From the NCBI GenBank assembly GCA_020854035.1, contig JADZGE010000004.1, positions 1-64,000 on the forward strand: a stretch of DNA of 64,000 nucleotides, written 5' to 3'. The stretch is from Burkholderiales bacterium. Lineage in GTDB: Bacteria; Pseudomonadota; Gammaproteobacteria; Burkholderiales; SG8-41. The position numbers and the translations under genes are program-made. The stretch's first letter is position 1. Every line of letters begins with the position of its first letter. The notes under the pieces were generated by a model. It had not been told where the DNA came from. It made no database searches and saw only the letters and a list, made by a program, of their open reading frames with translations. Shown here piece after piece: positions 1-7,472 of the stretch.

Positions 1-126
1 ATCTGGCCGACGTCGTGCGCGGTATGAAGTTCATTGATGGTGTCAGACAGGAGAAACAGGTGAAGGAACGGCTCCAGCAGGTCGCCGCCTGATCAACCTG
101 TCATACACCAGACTTGACAATAGCTC
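1..126 (+). mobile_element. right end of an insertion sequence (partial)
   Basis: The window opens inside a short open frame that stops at 92. About 20 bases later comes a terminal-repeat-like segment reading GACTTGACAATAGCTC (111-126). Beyond it the reverse-strand gene resumes normal coding character. This layout (transposase 3' end, short non-coding tail, then an interrupted host gene) is what the end of an insertion sequence looks like. The family cannot be fixed from 126 bases; the tail resembles IS256/Mutator-type ends from memory only. The exact boundary and any target duplication cannot be seen because the other end is outside the window. Confidence 0.4.
3..92 (+). CDS. C-terminal fragment of a probable transposase
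   Basis: This is an open frame with no start in the window, ending at the TGA at 90-92. The last 29 residues are visible; they include GMKFIDGVRQEK and end in QQVAA. The short charged tail next to a terminal-repeat-like sequence is the basis for calling it a transposase. No catalytic residue is in view, so family assignment is not possible. It is partial because it starts before base 1. Confidence 0.35.
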   Translation: MADVVRGMKFIDGVRQEKQVKERLQQVAA

Positions 127-407
127 TTCCACAATGCTTCGACCAGATATCCATTCAGCTCGGCGATTACGTCCGCGCGTTTCTCGTGGAGGCGCGAGAA
201 ACGAATTTGATGCTCTGTTGCCTGTAGCTGCAACGCATTGCGGAGATGCTCAATCGCAGCATCAGATTTTGCCTTTAGATCGGCCTCAAATCTATGCGTG
301 TCACGCTGGATTAGTTTGTCCAGGAACGACTTCCCGATCAGCCCAAGAACGGCGAGCAACGCCGCATTGCCGCCGATAGCCAGCAGTATCGTTTCCCATG
401 CACTCAT
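93..407 (-). pseudogene. small membrane/coiled-coil protein truncated by the IS end
   Basis: The frame encodes 104 residues. It has an N-terminal hydrophobic helix (about residues 5-25, ILLAIGGNAALLAVLGLIG) and then a charged, helical, coiled-coil-like segment (about 35-90). Coding sequence runs through EALWK near base 126. The last residues, SYCQVWCMTG, are encoded by the inserted element's terminal sequence, so the natural C-terminus has been lost. Its ATG overlaps the stop of the upstream HEPN-like gene (ATGA at 404-407), which suggests coupled translation. Proteins starting this way are usually longer, to my recollection. Whether the truncated product works is unknown. Confidence 0.55.
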
Positions 408-1171
408 GAGTTGTCTCCTGCGGGAGGACTCTTCGAGCCTTGCCGCGCCGTTGCGACGGGATGCCCGTCCGGAAACAGCAGTGCCAAACGATCACGCAGC
501 GCGCCGACATACTCCCCGACCTTGCCGTCCTTGGGTTTACTGTCGTGGGATAGAGTCCACAGTATCCAAGTCGCATTCTTCACAATAGCTTCCGCGTTGC
601 TAGCGCGGAACCAGACGAATCGCCACTCCATTCCGACATTAAGTTCGGGGTGCAGCAGCGGAGCCTCGATCTTTCCGACTGGATGCACAGCGATATCACG
701 TAGGCGGTAAATCTCCTGCAAGGTCTTTCTGAGCGACTGCGTTGCCTTTGGTTTGAGTTGGAATGCCCGTCGAATAACTTCGGTGACTTGCGAGTAACGC
801 GCTGTTCTCGTCTTGCGCCACTGGTCCTTCAGCGTCTGCGGAATCTGAACGCATGTCTGCAACACGGCGTAGAACGCATCAATTGCTATCGCGGCGGCCA
901 TCATTGCCTGCATGGATGCTTCAAATTCCCGTTCAAGCGCCGCGGCCTTCTGCGCTTCATCAGTTCCGCCCCATGCTGCCTCGCGGGCGGCGCGGCGCGT
1001 CCTGGCATCCGCGAGATGTTTCAGCGCCAGCTCGCACCACGTCGGGCAAACATCGAATCTAACGTGAATCGTCAGATTACTGATCATGCCGCCGTCCTCG
1101 CCGATTCCAATCGAGAATCCGCCGGGCGGTATCGCAATTGTCATTCCGCGAGTGATGAAGACGCCTGCCAT
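404..1171 (-). CDS. HEPN-like hypothetical protein
   Basis: This encodes 255 residues from ATG 1171, chosen because AAAGGA lies about 7 bases upstream; an earlier in-frame ATG at 1261 has no such site. The middle is strongly helical. It contains YRLRDIAVHP (about residues 155-164), in which R158 and H163 form the R-x4-H pattern typical of HEPN ribonuclease domains. HEPN proteins are common in toxin-antitoxin, abortive-infection and RNA-processing systems. The gene is coupled by a 4-base overlap to the small membrane protein downstream, so the two may once have acted together. The HEPN call rests on this motif and the helical setting only. Confidence 0.5.
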   Translation of the reverse strand: MAGVFITRGMTIAIPPGGFSIGIGEDGGMISNLTIHVRFDVCPTWCELALKHLADARTRRAAREAAWGGTDEAQKAAALEREFEASMQAMMAAAIAIDAFYAVLQTCVQIPQTLKDQWRKTRTARYSQVTEVIRRAFQLKPKATQSLRKTLQEIYRLRDIAVHPVGKIEAPLLHPELNVGMEWRFVWFRASNAEAIVKNATWILWTLSHDSKPKDGKVGEYVGALRDRLALLFPDGHPVATARQGSKSPPAGDNS

Positions 1172-1298
1172 TTTGTGTCCTTTCATGGGCACGCAAGGCG
1201 ACATTATGACCGCCGGTGACAACGGTAAGGGCGTTGGTTTGACACTGCCGCTGGCAGGCATCAGGGTGCCTCAAGTCTGACCACTGGAACCGGATACG

Positions 1299-1409
1299 TC
1301 ATTGAAGTTCATACCACGCGCCCCGCCCGCCGCCGCGTCGGGCGAGTTGGCCGCGCTCGACCAGGGCCCGAAAGTGCTGCCTGAGCGTGTTGCGGTTGCT
1401 GCCGGTTAT
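1299..1409 (-). pseudogene. remnant of a Fic-family gene (C-terminal winged-helix tail)
   Basis: The reverse strand encodes a 35-residue tail starting TGSNRNTLRQHF and ending GRGAWYELQ then stop. It matches residues 315-349 of the intact Fic protein at 3622-4671 at 32 of 35 positions. Homology stops abruptly at about base 1409, where a different remnant (ParE-like) begins in another frame. No Fic catalytic motif is present upstream, so this is only a leftover end. It shows that a second, closely related Fic gene once existed here or that the tail was duplicated. Confidence 0.75.
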
Positions 1410-1570
1410 CCTGGACGTATGATTTGAAACGCTCTGGGGTGCGCCGCAATCCTCTTGGCGGTCGCGCGCGCGGCTTCTACAAACGCCTCACCCAGGCCGG
1501 GCGGGCGGACTTCGTACCGTGCCGCGGCGTCGTTTCGCGCCCTCCGCGTGAACTCGACGCGGCTCGTCAA
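1406..1570 (-). pseudogene. ParE/RelE-family toxin remnant (N-terminal half)
   Basis: Reading from TTG at 1570 gives 54 residues and then TAA at 1406-1408. They include RVEFTRRARNDAA, RYEVRPPGLGEAFVEAA and RIAAHPRAF. This order of motifs (PGLG-x-x-F and the helix ending in HPRAF) is characteristic of the ParE/plasmid-stabilisation toxin family. Full-length members have roughly 90-100 residues, so about half is missing. The frame is cut where the Fic tail begins, at about 1406-1409. No ATG start and no intact antitoxin partner are seen. The remnant is very probably non-functional. Confidence 0.6.
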
Positions 1571-1944
1571 CGCGGCAACGGCTTCGACCGCTCCCTGAGA
1601 TTTCGGCGGATTTGATCGTGCCAGTAGTCAGGGTTGCGCTCGATCCATGCCCGTTGCGCGCGTGCCTGGTTGTCCGGGTAATCCGGATCGCACTCGCGCT
1701 TGGCCGTCTGCCATGAGCGCCGGCGCTCGCGCTGGTATACCTGCGCCGGGCAAAAGCGCCGTTGGGGAACCTGGGAACGTGGCCGAAACGACTGGCCACA
1801 TGCTTTGCATCGCCTGCTCTGCACAAAACGCTTTTCCGCTGACGGACCGGTGGAGAATCTGCCTAACTCCTTGAAGAAGATGGGTAATCTGTGCTTGCGG
1901 AACGTGTCAGAAATATGATGCGTATAAACATCAATAACAGACAT
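1567..1944 (-). CDS. zinc-ribbon-like hypothetical protein, probably decayed
   Basis: The frame has 125 residues if started at ATG 1944, but the first 40 or so lie in AT-rich sequence without a ribosome site, so the true start is probably near the GTG before RRCKACGQSF (about base 1824). The recognisable part is RRCKACGQSFRPRSQVP, then FCPAQVYQRERRR, then DPDYPDNQARAQRAW and NPDYWHDQIRR. I recall a family of small proteins with this layout in which four cysteines bind zinc. Here the last expected cysteine position (before QRERRR) is a tyrosine. The C-terminus overlaps the ParE remnant. Function is unknown; the gene may be dying. Confidence 0.4.
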   Translation of the reverse strand: MSVIDVYTHHISDTFRKHRLPIFFKELGRFSTGPSAEKRFVQSRRCKACGQSFRPRSQVPQRRFCPAQVYQRERRRSWQTAKRECDPDYPDNQARAQRAWIERNPDYWHDQIRRNLRERSKPLPR

Positions 1945-1951
1945 ATTGTCA

Positions 1952-1967
1952 TATAAAGATGCTTATA
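1952..1967. promoter_or_regulatory. candidate HipB operator (inverted repeat)
   Basis: The sequence TATAA-AGATGC-TTATA is a perfect 5-base inverted repeat with a 6-base spacer. It lies in the AT-rich stretch between the divergent zinc-ribbon frame and the hipBA pair. E. coli HipB binds TATCC-N8-GGATA, so a symmetric site here would fit autoregulation by the HipB-like protein. An ATAACGAT motif just after it (1966-1973) recurs at the hipB start (2031-2038). This is inference from symmetry and position. Confidence 0.35.
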
Positions 1968-2036
1968 ACGATCTTGTTTGTGTATGAAGATTGTGATGGG
2001 TAAAATGACCACTACGCTGATCAGTACGTCATAACG

Positions 2037-2348
2037 ATGGCTATAGCCTCTAAAACAGACGACGAGATTCTCAAGGAACTGGGCGGCTGCCTCCGAGGCT
2101 ACCGTCTGCAGTTGAACCTCACCCAGGAGGAGATTGCGACACGCGCCGGCATCAGCCGGACGACGGTCCGCGATGCCGAGCTGGGCAAGGATTCTCAGCT
2201 CTCGACCCTGGTGAAGCTCCTACGCGCGCTCGGGCGGCTGGGGGATCTGGACGCGTTCGCGCCGGCGCCCACGGTGTCTCCGATTCAACTGATGAAGCGC
2301 CAGGGGAAGAAGCCGCGCCAGCGCGCGCGCAAGCCCGCCGATGGCTAG
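2037..2348 (+). CDS. hipB: HipB-like antitoxin, XRE-family helix-turn-helix
   Basis: This 103-residue protein has a Cro/C1-type helix-turn-helix at about residues 15-75. LTQEEIATRAGISRTTVRDAELG is the helix-turn-helix core and is followed by LSTLVKLLRALG. The basic tail (KRQGKKPRQRARK) is extended. In HipBA modules this protein binds the operator and neutralises the HipA kinase. Its stop at 2346-2348 overlaps the hipA ATG at 2341 by 8 bases, the usual antitoxin-first arrangement. No strong Shine-Dalgarno sequence is visible before the ATG. The sequence just upstream is AT-rich and carries a candidate operator. Confidence 0.85.
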   Translation: MAIASKTDDEILKELGGCLRGYRLQLNLTQEEIATRAGISRTTVRDAELGKDSQLSTLVKLLRALGRLGDLDAFAPAPTVSPIQLMKRQGKKPRQRARKPADG

Positions 2349-3609
2349 CGTCCTGGCCCTTGCCCAGGTGTGGCTCTGGGACAAGTTCGTCGGCGCAGTA
2401 ACCGAGGAGGACGATGGGCGGGTCACGTTCGAATACGACGAGGCCTTCCGCCGCAGCGGCCTCGAGATCTCGCCACGGAAGCTGCCGCTACAACTTCGTG
2501 GACCGGTGACCTTTCCGGACCTGAACAGAGTCGAGGCGTTTGCGGGATTGCCCGGCGTCCTCGCCGACTCACTGCCCGATCGATTTGGCAACGCCATCAT
2601 CAAGGCCTATTTCGAAAACAGGGGGCAGCCGGAGAGCGCGATGAGCCCGGTGCAGAAGCTCCTCTACATCGGCAAACGCGGGATGGGTGCCCTCGAATTC
2701 CGCCCGGCCATCCGCGGCGGCGCCACGGCGCACGAGCGTCAGTCGCTGGAGGTCGCCGATCTCGTCGAACAGGCGCGGCGGCTCATCGAGGGGAAGACCG
2801 ATGTGGCGGTGGCCGAGATCATGCGCATCGGTTCCTCCGCCGGCGGGGCGCGGCCCAAGGCGGTGATCCTGTGGAACCGCGACAAGGGGGAAGTGCGATC
2901 GAGTTTTGCCCCACCGAAACCCGGTGATGAGCACTGGATCATCAAGTTCGACGGCGTGGGCTTGATCGATGCGCCCAATCCCAAACCGCAGCCCTACAAC
3001 CGCATCGAGTACGTCTACGCCATGATGGCCCGGGATGCCGGCATCGAGATGGAGGAGACGCATCTCCTGACGGAGCGGAACTACGCTCACTTCATGGTCA
3101 AGCGGTTCGACCGCGTCGGCGCGGCGAAACTACACCTGCACAGCTTGGGCGGCCTGGACCATGCGGACTACAACGCGCCGGGAACGTATTCCTACGAGCA
3201 GTTCCTGCGGATCATCCTGGAGCTTCAACTCGGCTACCCTGCTCTGGAGCAGGCCTACCGCCGGATCTGCTTCAACATAATGGCCGTCAACCAGGACGAC
3301 CACGTCAAGAACATCGCCTTCCTCATGGACGACGCGGGCAAGTGGCGGCTCGCGCCCGCCTACGACCTGACCTACGCGCGCGGCCAGGGCTATACGCGCC
3401 AGCACCAGATGAGCCTCGGCGGCAAGCGCGACGGATTCACGTCCCGTGATCTGATCGACCTCGGCAAGAAATTCGGCATCAAGCAGGACGGCGAGCCGGT
3501 CATCGAGAAGATACGTGCCGCCCTGAAGAACTGGGACCGCCTCGCCAGGAAATGGAAGGTGCCGGCAAAAAACATCGCGACGATCAAGTCGCAGTTCCGA
3601 CTGACGTAG
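2341..3609 (+). CDS. hipA: HipA-family serine/threonine kinase toxin
   Basis: This 422-residue protein has the usual HipA length and appears intact. The N-subdomain occupies about residues 1-110. The kinase-like core has the Gly/Ser-rich loop GSSAGGARPK (164-173), a lysine in WIIKFDG (K202), the catalytic loop NQDDHVKN (317-324, D319) and the metal-binding LAPAYDLT (D342). E. coli HipA phosphorylates glutamyl-tRNA synthetase and induces persistence; the target here is not known. It overlaps the antitoxin gene and ends 12 bases before the convergent Fic gene. All key residues are present, so this looks like an active toxin module. Confidence 0.92.
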   Translation: MASVLALAQVWLWDKFVGAVTEEDDGRVTFEYDEAFRRSGLEISPRKLPLQLRGPVTFPDLNRVEAFAGLPGVLADSLPDRFGNAIIKAYFENRGQPESAMSPVQKLLYIGKRGMGALEFRPAIRGGATAHERQSLEVADLVEQARRLIEGKTDVAVAEIMRIGSSAGGARPKAVILWNRDKGEVRSSFAPPKPGDEHWIIKFDGVGLIDAPNPKPQPYNRIEYVYAMMARDAGIEMEETHLLTERNYAHFMVKRFDRVGAAKLHLHSLGGLDHADYNAPGTYSYEQFLRIILELQLGYPALEQAYRRICFNIMAVNQDDHVKNIAFLMDDAGKWRLAPAYDLTYARGQGYTRQHQMSLGGKRDGFTSRDLIDLGKKFGIKQDGEPVIEKIRAALKNWDRLARKWKVPAKNIATIKSQFRLT

Positions 3610-3621
3610 AGATCGGACTCG

Positions 3622-4671
3622 TCAGCGAAGCTCATACCACGCCCCCCGTCCGCCGCCGCGGCGGACGAGCTGGCCCCGTTCGACCAGCGCCCGGAAGTGC
3701 TGCTTGAGCGTGTTGCGATTGCTGCCGGTGAGTTTGATCGCTTCGGCCATCGTGATGCGTCCATGCTCGCGGGCGAACTCGACTATCCGCAGCGACAACT
3801 CCGGCAACGGGGCCAGCACCAGTTTTTCGCGCTCGATTTTCTTGTCCAGGCGATTCACCTGCTCCGCGAGCGAGCGCAGGAAGAACGCGAGCCACGGCTG
3901 CCAGTCCGGCGTCTCGGAGCGGATCGTGCCCTGGGTCTGCCGCAGGGCGAGGTAGTAAGCCTCCTTGTTGTGCTCGATCACGCTTTCCAGCGAGCTGTAC
4001 GGCACGTAGGCGTAGCCCGCCTGCAGCAGGAGCAACGTGGTCAGCACCCGGGAGAGCCGGCCGTTGCCGTCCTGGAAAGGGTGGATTTCCAGGAACACCA
4101 CCACCCACAGGCCGATCCGCAACAGGGGATGGAGTTGGCCCGCCGTGCTTGCGTCGCGAAACCACGTCACCAGTTCCTCCATCAAGCGCGGCGTGTCGAA
4201 CGGGCTCGCCGTCTGGAAAACAACGCCGATTTCGGCGCCGCGCTCGTCGAACGCCATGACGCTGTTGGAGGACGTTTTGTAGTTGCCCCGATGCCAGGCA
4301 TCTTTCTCGCTGTGGACCAGCAGGTCGCGGTGCAACTGCCTGATGTGATTCTCCGTGAGCGGAATGTCCTGCCACGATGAGAACAGCAGTTCCATGACCT
4401 CGGCGTAGCCGGCGACCTCCTGCTCGTCGCGCGTGGCGAAGCTCTTGATGTGCAGATTGGACAACAGGCGCTCCACCTCCCGGTCGGAGAGCTTGCTGCC
4501 TTCGATCCGCGTGGACGAACCGATGCTCTCGATCGTCGCCACCCGGCGCAACGCCGACAGCCGCTCGGGCGCGAGCGTGCCCAGAGCGCGCCAAGCGCCC
4601 TTGAATTCGTCGATCCTGGCAATGAGCGCCAGGAACTCCGGGGTGATCTGGATAGTGTTGGATCGGATCAT
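3622..4671 (-). CDS. Fic-family protein (AMP-transferase type) with C-terminal winged helix
   Basis: This 349-residue protein carries the Fic motif HPFQDGNGRLSR at residues 197-208, with catalytic H197 and the anion-binding Gly/Arg residues intact. An inhibitory motif of the S-x3-E-G type (S53-TRI-E57-G58) lies at the N-terminus, as in class II Fic proteins that are self-inhibited. The last ~70 residues form a winged-helix region ending GRGAWYELR. Such proteins usually transfer AMP from ATP to protein hydroxyls. The DNA-binding tail and the repeated boxes at its own promoter suggest autoregulation. A nearly identical tail is found as a remnant at 1299-1409. Confidence 0.9.
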   Translation of the reverse strand: MIRSNTIQITPEFLALIARIDEFKGAWRALGTLAPERLSALRRVATIESIGSSTRIEGSKLSDREVERLLSNLHIKSFATRDEQEVAGYAEVMELLFSSWQDIPLTENHIRQLHRDLLVHSEKDAWHRGNYKTSSNSVMAFDERGAEIGVVFQTASPFDTPRLMEELVTWFRDASTAGQLHPLLRIGLWVVVFLEIHPFQDGNGRLSRVLTTLLLLQAGYAYVPYSSLESVIEHNKEAYYLALRQTQGTIRSETPDWQPWLAFFLRSLAEQVNRLDKKIEREKLVLAPLPELSLRIVEFAREHGRITMAEAIKLTGSNRNTLKQHFRALVERGQLVRRGGGRGAWYELR

Positions 4672-4679
4672 GGCGCCCG

Positions 4680-4743
4680 ATTATACACCCATTCACACCC
4701 ATTCATGCCGTTTATCCATTGAAGCACCCATTAGCACCCAATT
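4680..4743 (-). promoter_or_regulatory. Fic promoter with four direct-repeat operator boxes
   Basis: On the reverse strand a perfect TATAAT (4685-4680) sits 8 bases before the Fic ATG, so the transcript would be almost leaderless. Upstream are four boxes reading AATGGGTG (4693-4686 and 4703-4696; 4732-4725; and AATTGGGTG 4743-4735). They form two pairs with 10-base spacing, about one helical turn, and the pairs are about 29 bases apart. The first pair abuts the -10 box, ideal for a repressor. The natural candidate binder is the winged-helix tail of Fic itself. The repeats are seen; the binder is inferred. Confidence 0.55.
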
Positions 4744-4816
4744 CAGGCGGGGGGTAGGACGCACAGGCGCACACGGCAGAGCGCACGATTCGCCGCCGAT
4801 TTGAAAATATTCAGAC

Positions 4817-4837
4817 TGTCGTAGTCACGCTACGACA
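4817..4837. repeat. 8-base perfect inverted repeat
   Basis: TGTCGTAG-TCACG-CTACGACA is a perfect hairpin-forming repeat in the 277-base gap between the Fic gene and the small gene at 4949-5266. There is no T-run on either side, so it is a poor intrinsic terminator. It could be a protein site or a remnant of a mobile-element end. The rest of this gap, apart from the Fic promoter boxes, holds nothing recognisable. Confidence 0.4.
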
Positions 4838-4948
4838 ACACGAATCTTTTCAATTGCCGTAGGACGCCCAGCTGTGGGCTGAACGCGGACTCCACGCGTC
4901 AGGACTCCGCGCTGTCCGTAGCGCGAGCAACCGTCATCGTTCGGTCCG

Positions 4949-5266
4949 TTACCACCAGCTCCAGGTCGCGTTGTGGCAGTGCCTCACCTGGAATACTGGA
5001 TCGTAGTCGCGATCGTCGATCCAGCGGCGCAGTTCCCTCACGTTGAGTGTGCGCAGACGATGGTCGAAGGTACGCCGGTAGCGGCGCGGGGCGCTGCTGT
5101 GGATGGTCGATTCGGCGTCCGAGTGGAAACGCGCTATTGCACGCCGCCCTTCGGGCGAGCGCGCTTCAATCAGCACGGGAACCAGGACGAAAGTCTTCCA
5201 CTTCCAATCCCGCAGCACCCAGCGATACTCGTGGCGCTGGCCGCGGCGGCGATAAGTACGAGACAT
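4949..5266 (-). CDS. small conserved-looking hypothetical protein
   Basis: This encodes 105 residues from ATG 5266, which has a good AAGGAG site about 9 bases upstream. The protein is rich in Arg, Tyr and Trp (MSRTYRRRGQRHEY, then LRDWKWKT) and ends in a distinctive DPVFQVRHCHNATWSWW. No known domain is recognised. The basic, aromatic composition would suit nucleic-acid binding. It sits alone between the Fic gene and HicAB in the island, with its own start signal, which supports it being a real gene. Function is unknown. Confidence 0.55.
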   Translation of the reverse strand: MSRTYRRRGQRHEYRWVLRDWKWKTFVLVPVLIEARSPEGRRAIARFHSDAESTIHSSAPRRYRRTFDHRLRTLNVRELRRWIDDRDYDPVFQVRHCHNATWSWW

Positions 5267-5350
5267 GACGAGCTCCTTTGAGGGATAGCTACGTCATGGC
5301 TCGCTCCTTTTTCCTGTGGTCTTCATTGAAGTACCGCGATCAGGTGTCGC

Positions 5351-5779
5351 TCAGCTGACAGCGATCTCGGCACGCCGGCCGAGCACCGCGAGAGCACGCT
5401 CAAGGGTCGGTACCCGCGTCGGGTGATGCGGGTCGAGCATCCGGCGGGCCTCTTTCTCATGCACCCGCATGCGGCGGGCGAGTTCCGACTTTGACACGCC
5501 TTCCTCACGCATTGCGAGATATACCGCGGCTTTCAGCGCCGTGGTGATCGGCGCCGGGACCATGCGCTCACCCCGCTTGGCGCGCGAGGGGGCGGGAATA
5601 TCGAGTCCGTCCTCGACTCGTGCCTCGATGGCCGCTTGCAGCGCGCCCTCGGCCTCGCTCACGGCCTTCTCGACGGTATTCCCCTGGGTGATGGCTTCGG
5701 GGAGATCCCGGCTGGTCACGACGTAGCCGCCATCCTTGCGGTCACGAGTGAGTTTGACGGGGTAGGTGAATCGCAGCAT
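5351..5779 (-). CDS. hicB: HicB-family antitoxin with helix-turn-helix
   Basis: This is 142 residues from ATG 5779, preferred over GTG 5788 because AAAGGAG (5794-5788) would overlap the latter. The N-terminal half has the HicB pattern MLRFTYPVKLTRDRKDGGYV, then SRDLPEAITQGNT and EAEGALQAAIEA, the partial RNase-H-like fold that blocks HicA. The C-terminal part (about 85-140) is a DNA-binding domain: SKSELARRMRVHEKEARRML. The gene follows hicA by 30 bases in the same direction. The protein is expected to repress its own operon and neutralise HicA. Confidence 0.9.
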   Translation of the reverse strand: MLRFTYPVKLTRDRKDGGYVVTSRDLPEAITQGNTVEKAVSEAEGALQAAIEARVEDGLDIPAPSRAKRGERMVPAPITTALKAAVYLAMREEGVSKSELARRMRVHEKEARRMLDPHHPTRVPTLERALAVLGRRAEIAVS

Positions 5780-5809
5780 AGCTCGCACTCCTTTGCGGTG
5801 TTGCCCGGC

Positions 5810-6025
5810 TTATCGAATATCGTGGTCGGTGATCCCCAGTTGCTTTAGCATGGCGTGATACGTTCCCGTCTTCAGTTCGTCCCTCAGATTTCTGACGACG
5901 GTTCTCCGGTCTCCGAGAATGAGCACCCCATGGGAGCCTTTCCCGAGATCGGGACGCCAGTGGTAGGCTAATCCGGCAGTCTTCGCGTACTTTCGGACTC
6001 TCTTGATGAACTCGTTTCCGCGCAT
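5810..6025 (-). CDS. hicA: HicA-family mRNA interferase toxin
   Basis: This 71-residue protein has the usual HicA length. The dsRNA-binding-like fold carries the family's catalytic histidine in GKGSHGVLILGDRR (H32), followed by the typical ending GTYHAMLKQLGITDHDI. HicA toxins cleave mRNA independently of ribosomes. The toxin gene precedes hicB, the common order for this family, and the module looks intact. Confidence 0.92.
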   Translation of the reverse strand: MRGNEFIKRVRKYAKTAGLAYHWRPDLGKGSHGVLILGDRRTVVRNLRDELKTGTYHAMLKQLGITDHDIR

Positions 6026-6157
6026 CAGTCAGGCGCCAAGGATCTCAAGGCGAATTATCGGACATTTTTGTCCGAGGTTCAAGTCTCAACGAGACAAGAC
6101 TCGGGGCGATCCGCGCGGGGATACCGCTGCTCCGGTGATGGCATGGTAAGCGCGGGC

Positions 6158-6163
6158 TAGAAT
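6158..6163 (+). promoter_or_regulatory. -10 box immediately before the pRiA4b-like gene
   Basis: GCTAGAAT ends 9 bases before the ATG at 6173. Transcription would start 2-4 bases before the start codon, giving a near-leaderless message, and no Shine-Dalgarno sequence is present in the spacer. The same GCTAGAAT element precedes several other genes in this window. Confidence 0.45.
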
Positions 6164-6172
6164 CTCAACCAG

Positions 6173-6709
6173 ATGACCGGGACTGCCGTGAAGAGGCTGA
6201 AACAGAAGAAACCTGCGACCGCCACCAGACCCCGGGCGAAGAAGGTCTATACGTTCGAGATCGCCCTCCTCAGCGGCCCGGTGACCAGGGATTTCGCCCG
6301 GAAGAACCGCACGATTTCGCGCACGATCGAGGCGCAAGGCGGCCGCACGCTCGCCGACCTCCACGACGCGATCTTCGACGCCTTCGACCGCTATGAAGAG
6401 CACCTGTACGAGTTCCAGTTCGGCGGCAAGCGGCCAATGGACCCCGAAGCGAGACGCTACGGGCCCCCGGCGGCCATGTTCGATCCCTTCGGTGAAAATG
6501 ACGGCAGTGCCGACGCGGAGCGGACCACTCTCGACTCGCTCGGCCTGGCAATCGGCGATGTGTTCGGCTACTGGTTCGATTTCGGGGACGACTGGTGGCA
6601 TCAGGTCCGGGTAATTGCGATTGCCGAAGGCGCGCAACGCACCGGTCCGCTGAGGGTGACGCACCGGGTCGGAGACAGCCCGCCGCAGTACGCGGAGCCG
6701 GACGAGTAG
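6173..6709 (+). CDS. plasmid pRiA4b ORF-3-family protein
   Basis: This 178-residue protein has a basic N-terminal tail and then a single domain (about 25-165). Family marks are KVYTFEIALLSGP, RTLADLHDAIFDAFDR, HLYEFQFGG, and FGYWFDFGDDWWHQVRV. The family is named after an open frame on the Rhizobium plasmid pRiA4b and is common on mobile elements; its biochemical role is not established. The gene stands alone between HicAB and a recombinase-like remnant. The start is the ATG next to the -10 box; no upstream alternative is better. Confidence 0.85.
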   Translation: MTGTAVKRLKQKKPATATRPRAKKVYTFEIALLSGPVTRDFARKNRTISRTIEAQGGRTLADLHDAIFDAFDRYEEHLYEFQFGGKRPMDPEARRYGPPAAMFDPFGENDGSADAERTTLDSLGLAIGDVFGYWFDFGDDWWHQVRVIAIAEGAQRTGPLRVTHRVGDSPPQYAEPDE

Positions 6710-6755
6710 CTTTAGAAGGTACCTGAACTTGCTATCCGATGCTGTTGGCCGGAAT

Positions 6756-7226
6756 CTAGCCTCGACACCACAGCGTCCGTGAAATCCGCAGCACGGGGAT
6801 AAGCCCGGCTCTCCGTGGGGACGCCAGCTTATCCCCGGTGCTGATCCGATAGTGGATCACGCACCGGGAACCGTCGGCCGTCAAGTCGATGCGCTCCACC
6901 AGGCCGGCGAGGAAGTCCTTCAGACCCTCGCGATCGGCCTCCTCGAACTGCTCTGCGAGACCCGCGAGGATCGCGCGCACGTCGGCCTCCGAAATCGACT
7001 GCAGCGTCTCGGAAGTCGTCCGCTCGACATCGGTGCTCGCGATCTGCAGCAGCAGCTCGTCCACGAACCGATCGCAGCGCAGGTCTTCGAGCACGCGGCG
7101 GACGACCGCGGTTTTTTCGTGGAACCGGTAATGATGTGGCCGGTTTTGCTTCCGGAGGTAAACGGCGAAGCGCCGAGCATCGACGATGCATGTGCCGACG
7201 CCCAACGCGAAGTTCCTGCGCAGCAT
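6756..7226 (-). pseudogene. probable C-terminal fragment of a site-specific recombinase
   Basis: The frame has 156 residues. The last ~75 (SEADVRAILAGLAEQFEEAD, LVERIDLTADGSRCVIHYR, GDKLASPR) resemble the C-terminal region of large serine recombinases, where a helical segment leads to a short beta-rich stretch and a SPR motif. The N-terminal resolvase domain is absent and an in-frame stop lies three codons before the ATG. The first ~80 residues (ARRFAVYLRKQNRPHHY and following) are not recognised. This is most likely a fragment left by rearrangement. Confidence 0.4.
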
Positions 7227-7472
7227 GGCGATGGGTTACGGGACGCAGCTCGCGGAGGAGGCAGCGCGCCTGACGGATGAACTGGGATTGGGTGTGCCCG
7301 CGGCCGAGTTGCCGGAGGCTGACGAGTTGGTCGAGCGCCTGGTACGGATACGGCCGGATTGGGATTGGAAGGAAACGCTGGACCCGGGGACGTGCGGCAC
7401 ATCGCCATTTGCGGGGGTGACGGCTGCGGGCATTTGCAACTACGCGGTCATCATCCCGGGCGGGCGTTCTCC

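Noticed and set aside
4817..4837. inverted repeat as an intrinsic terminator
   Set aside because: No T-run follows the stem on either strand and the stem is only 8 bases; kept only as a repeat.
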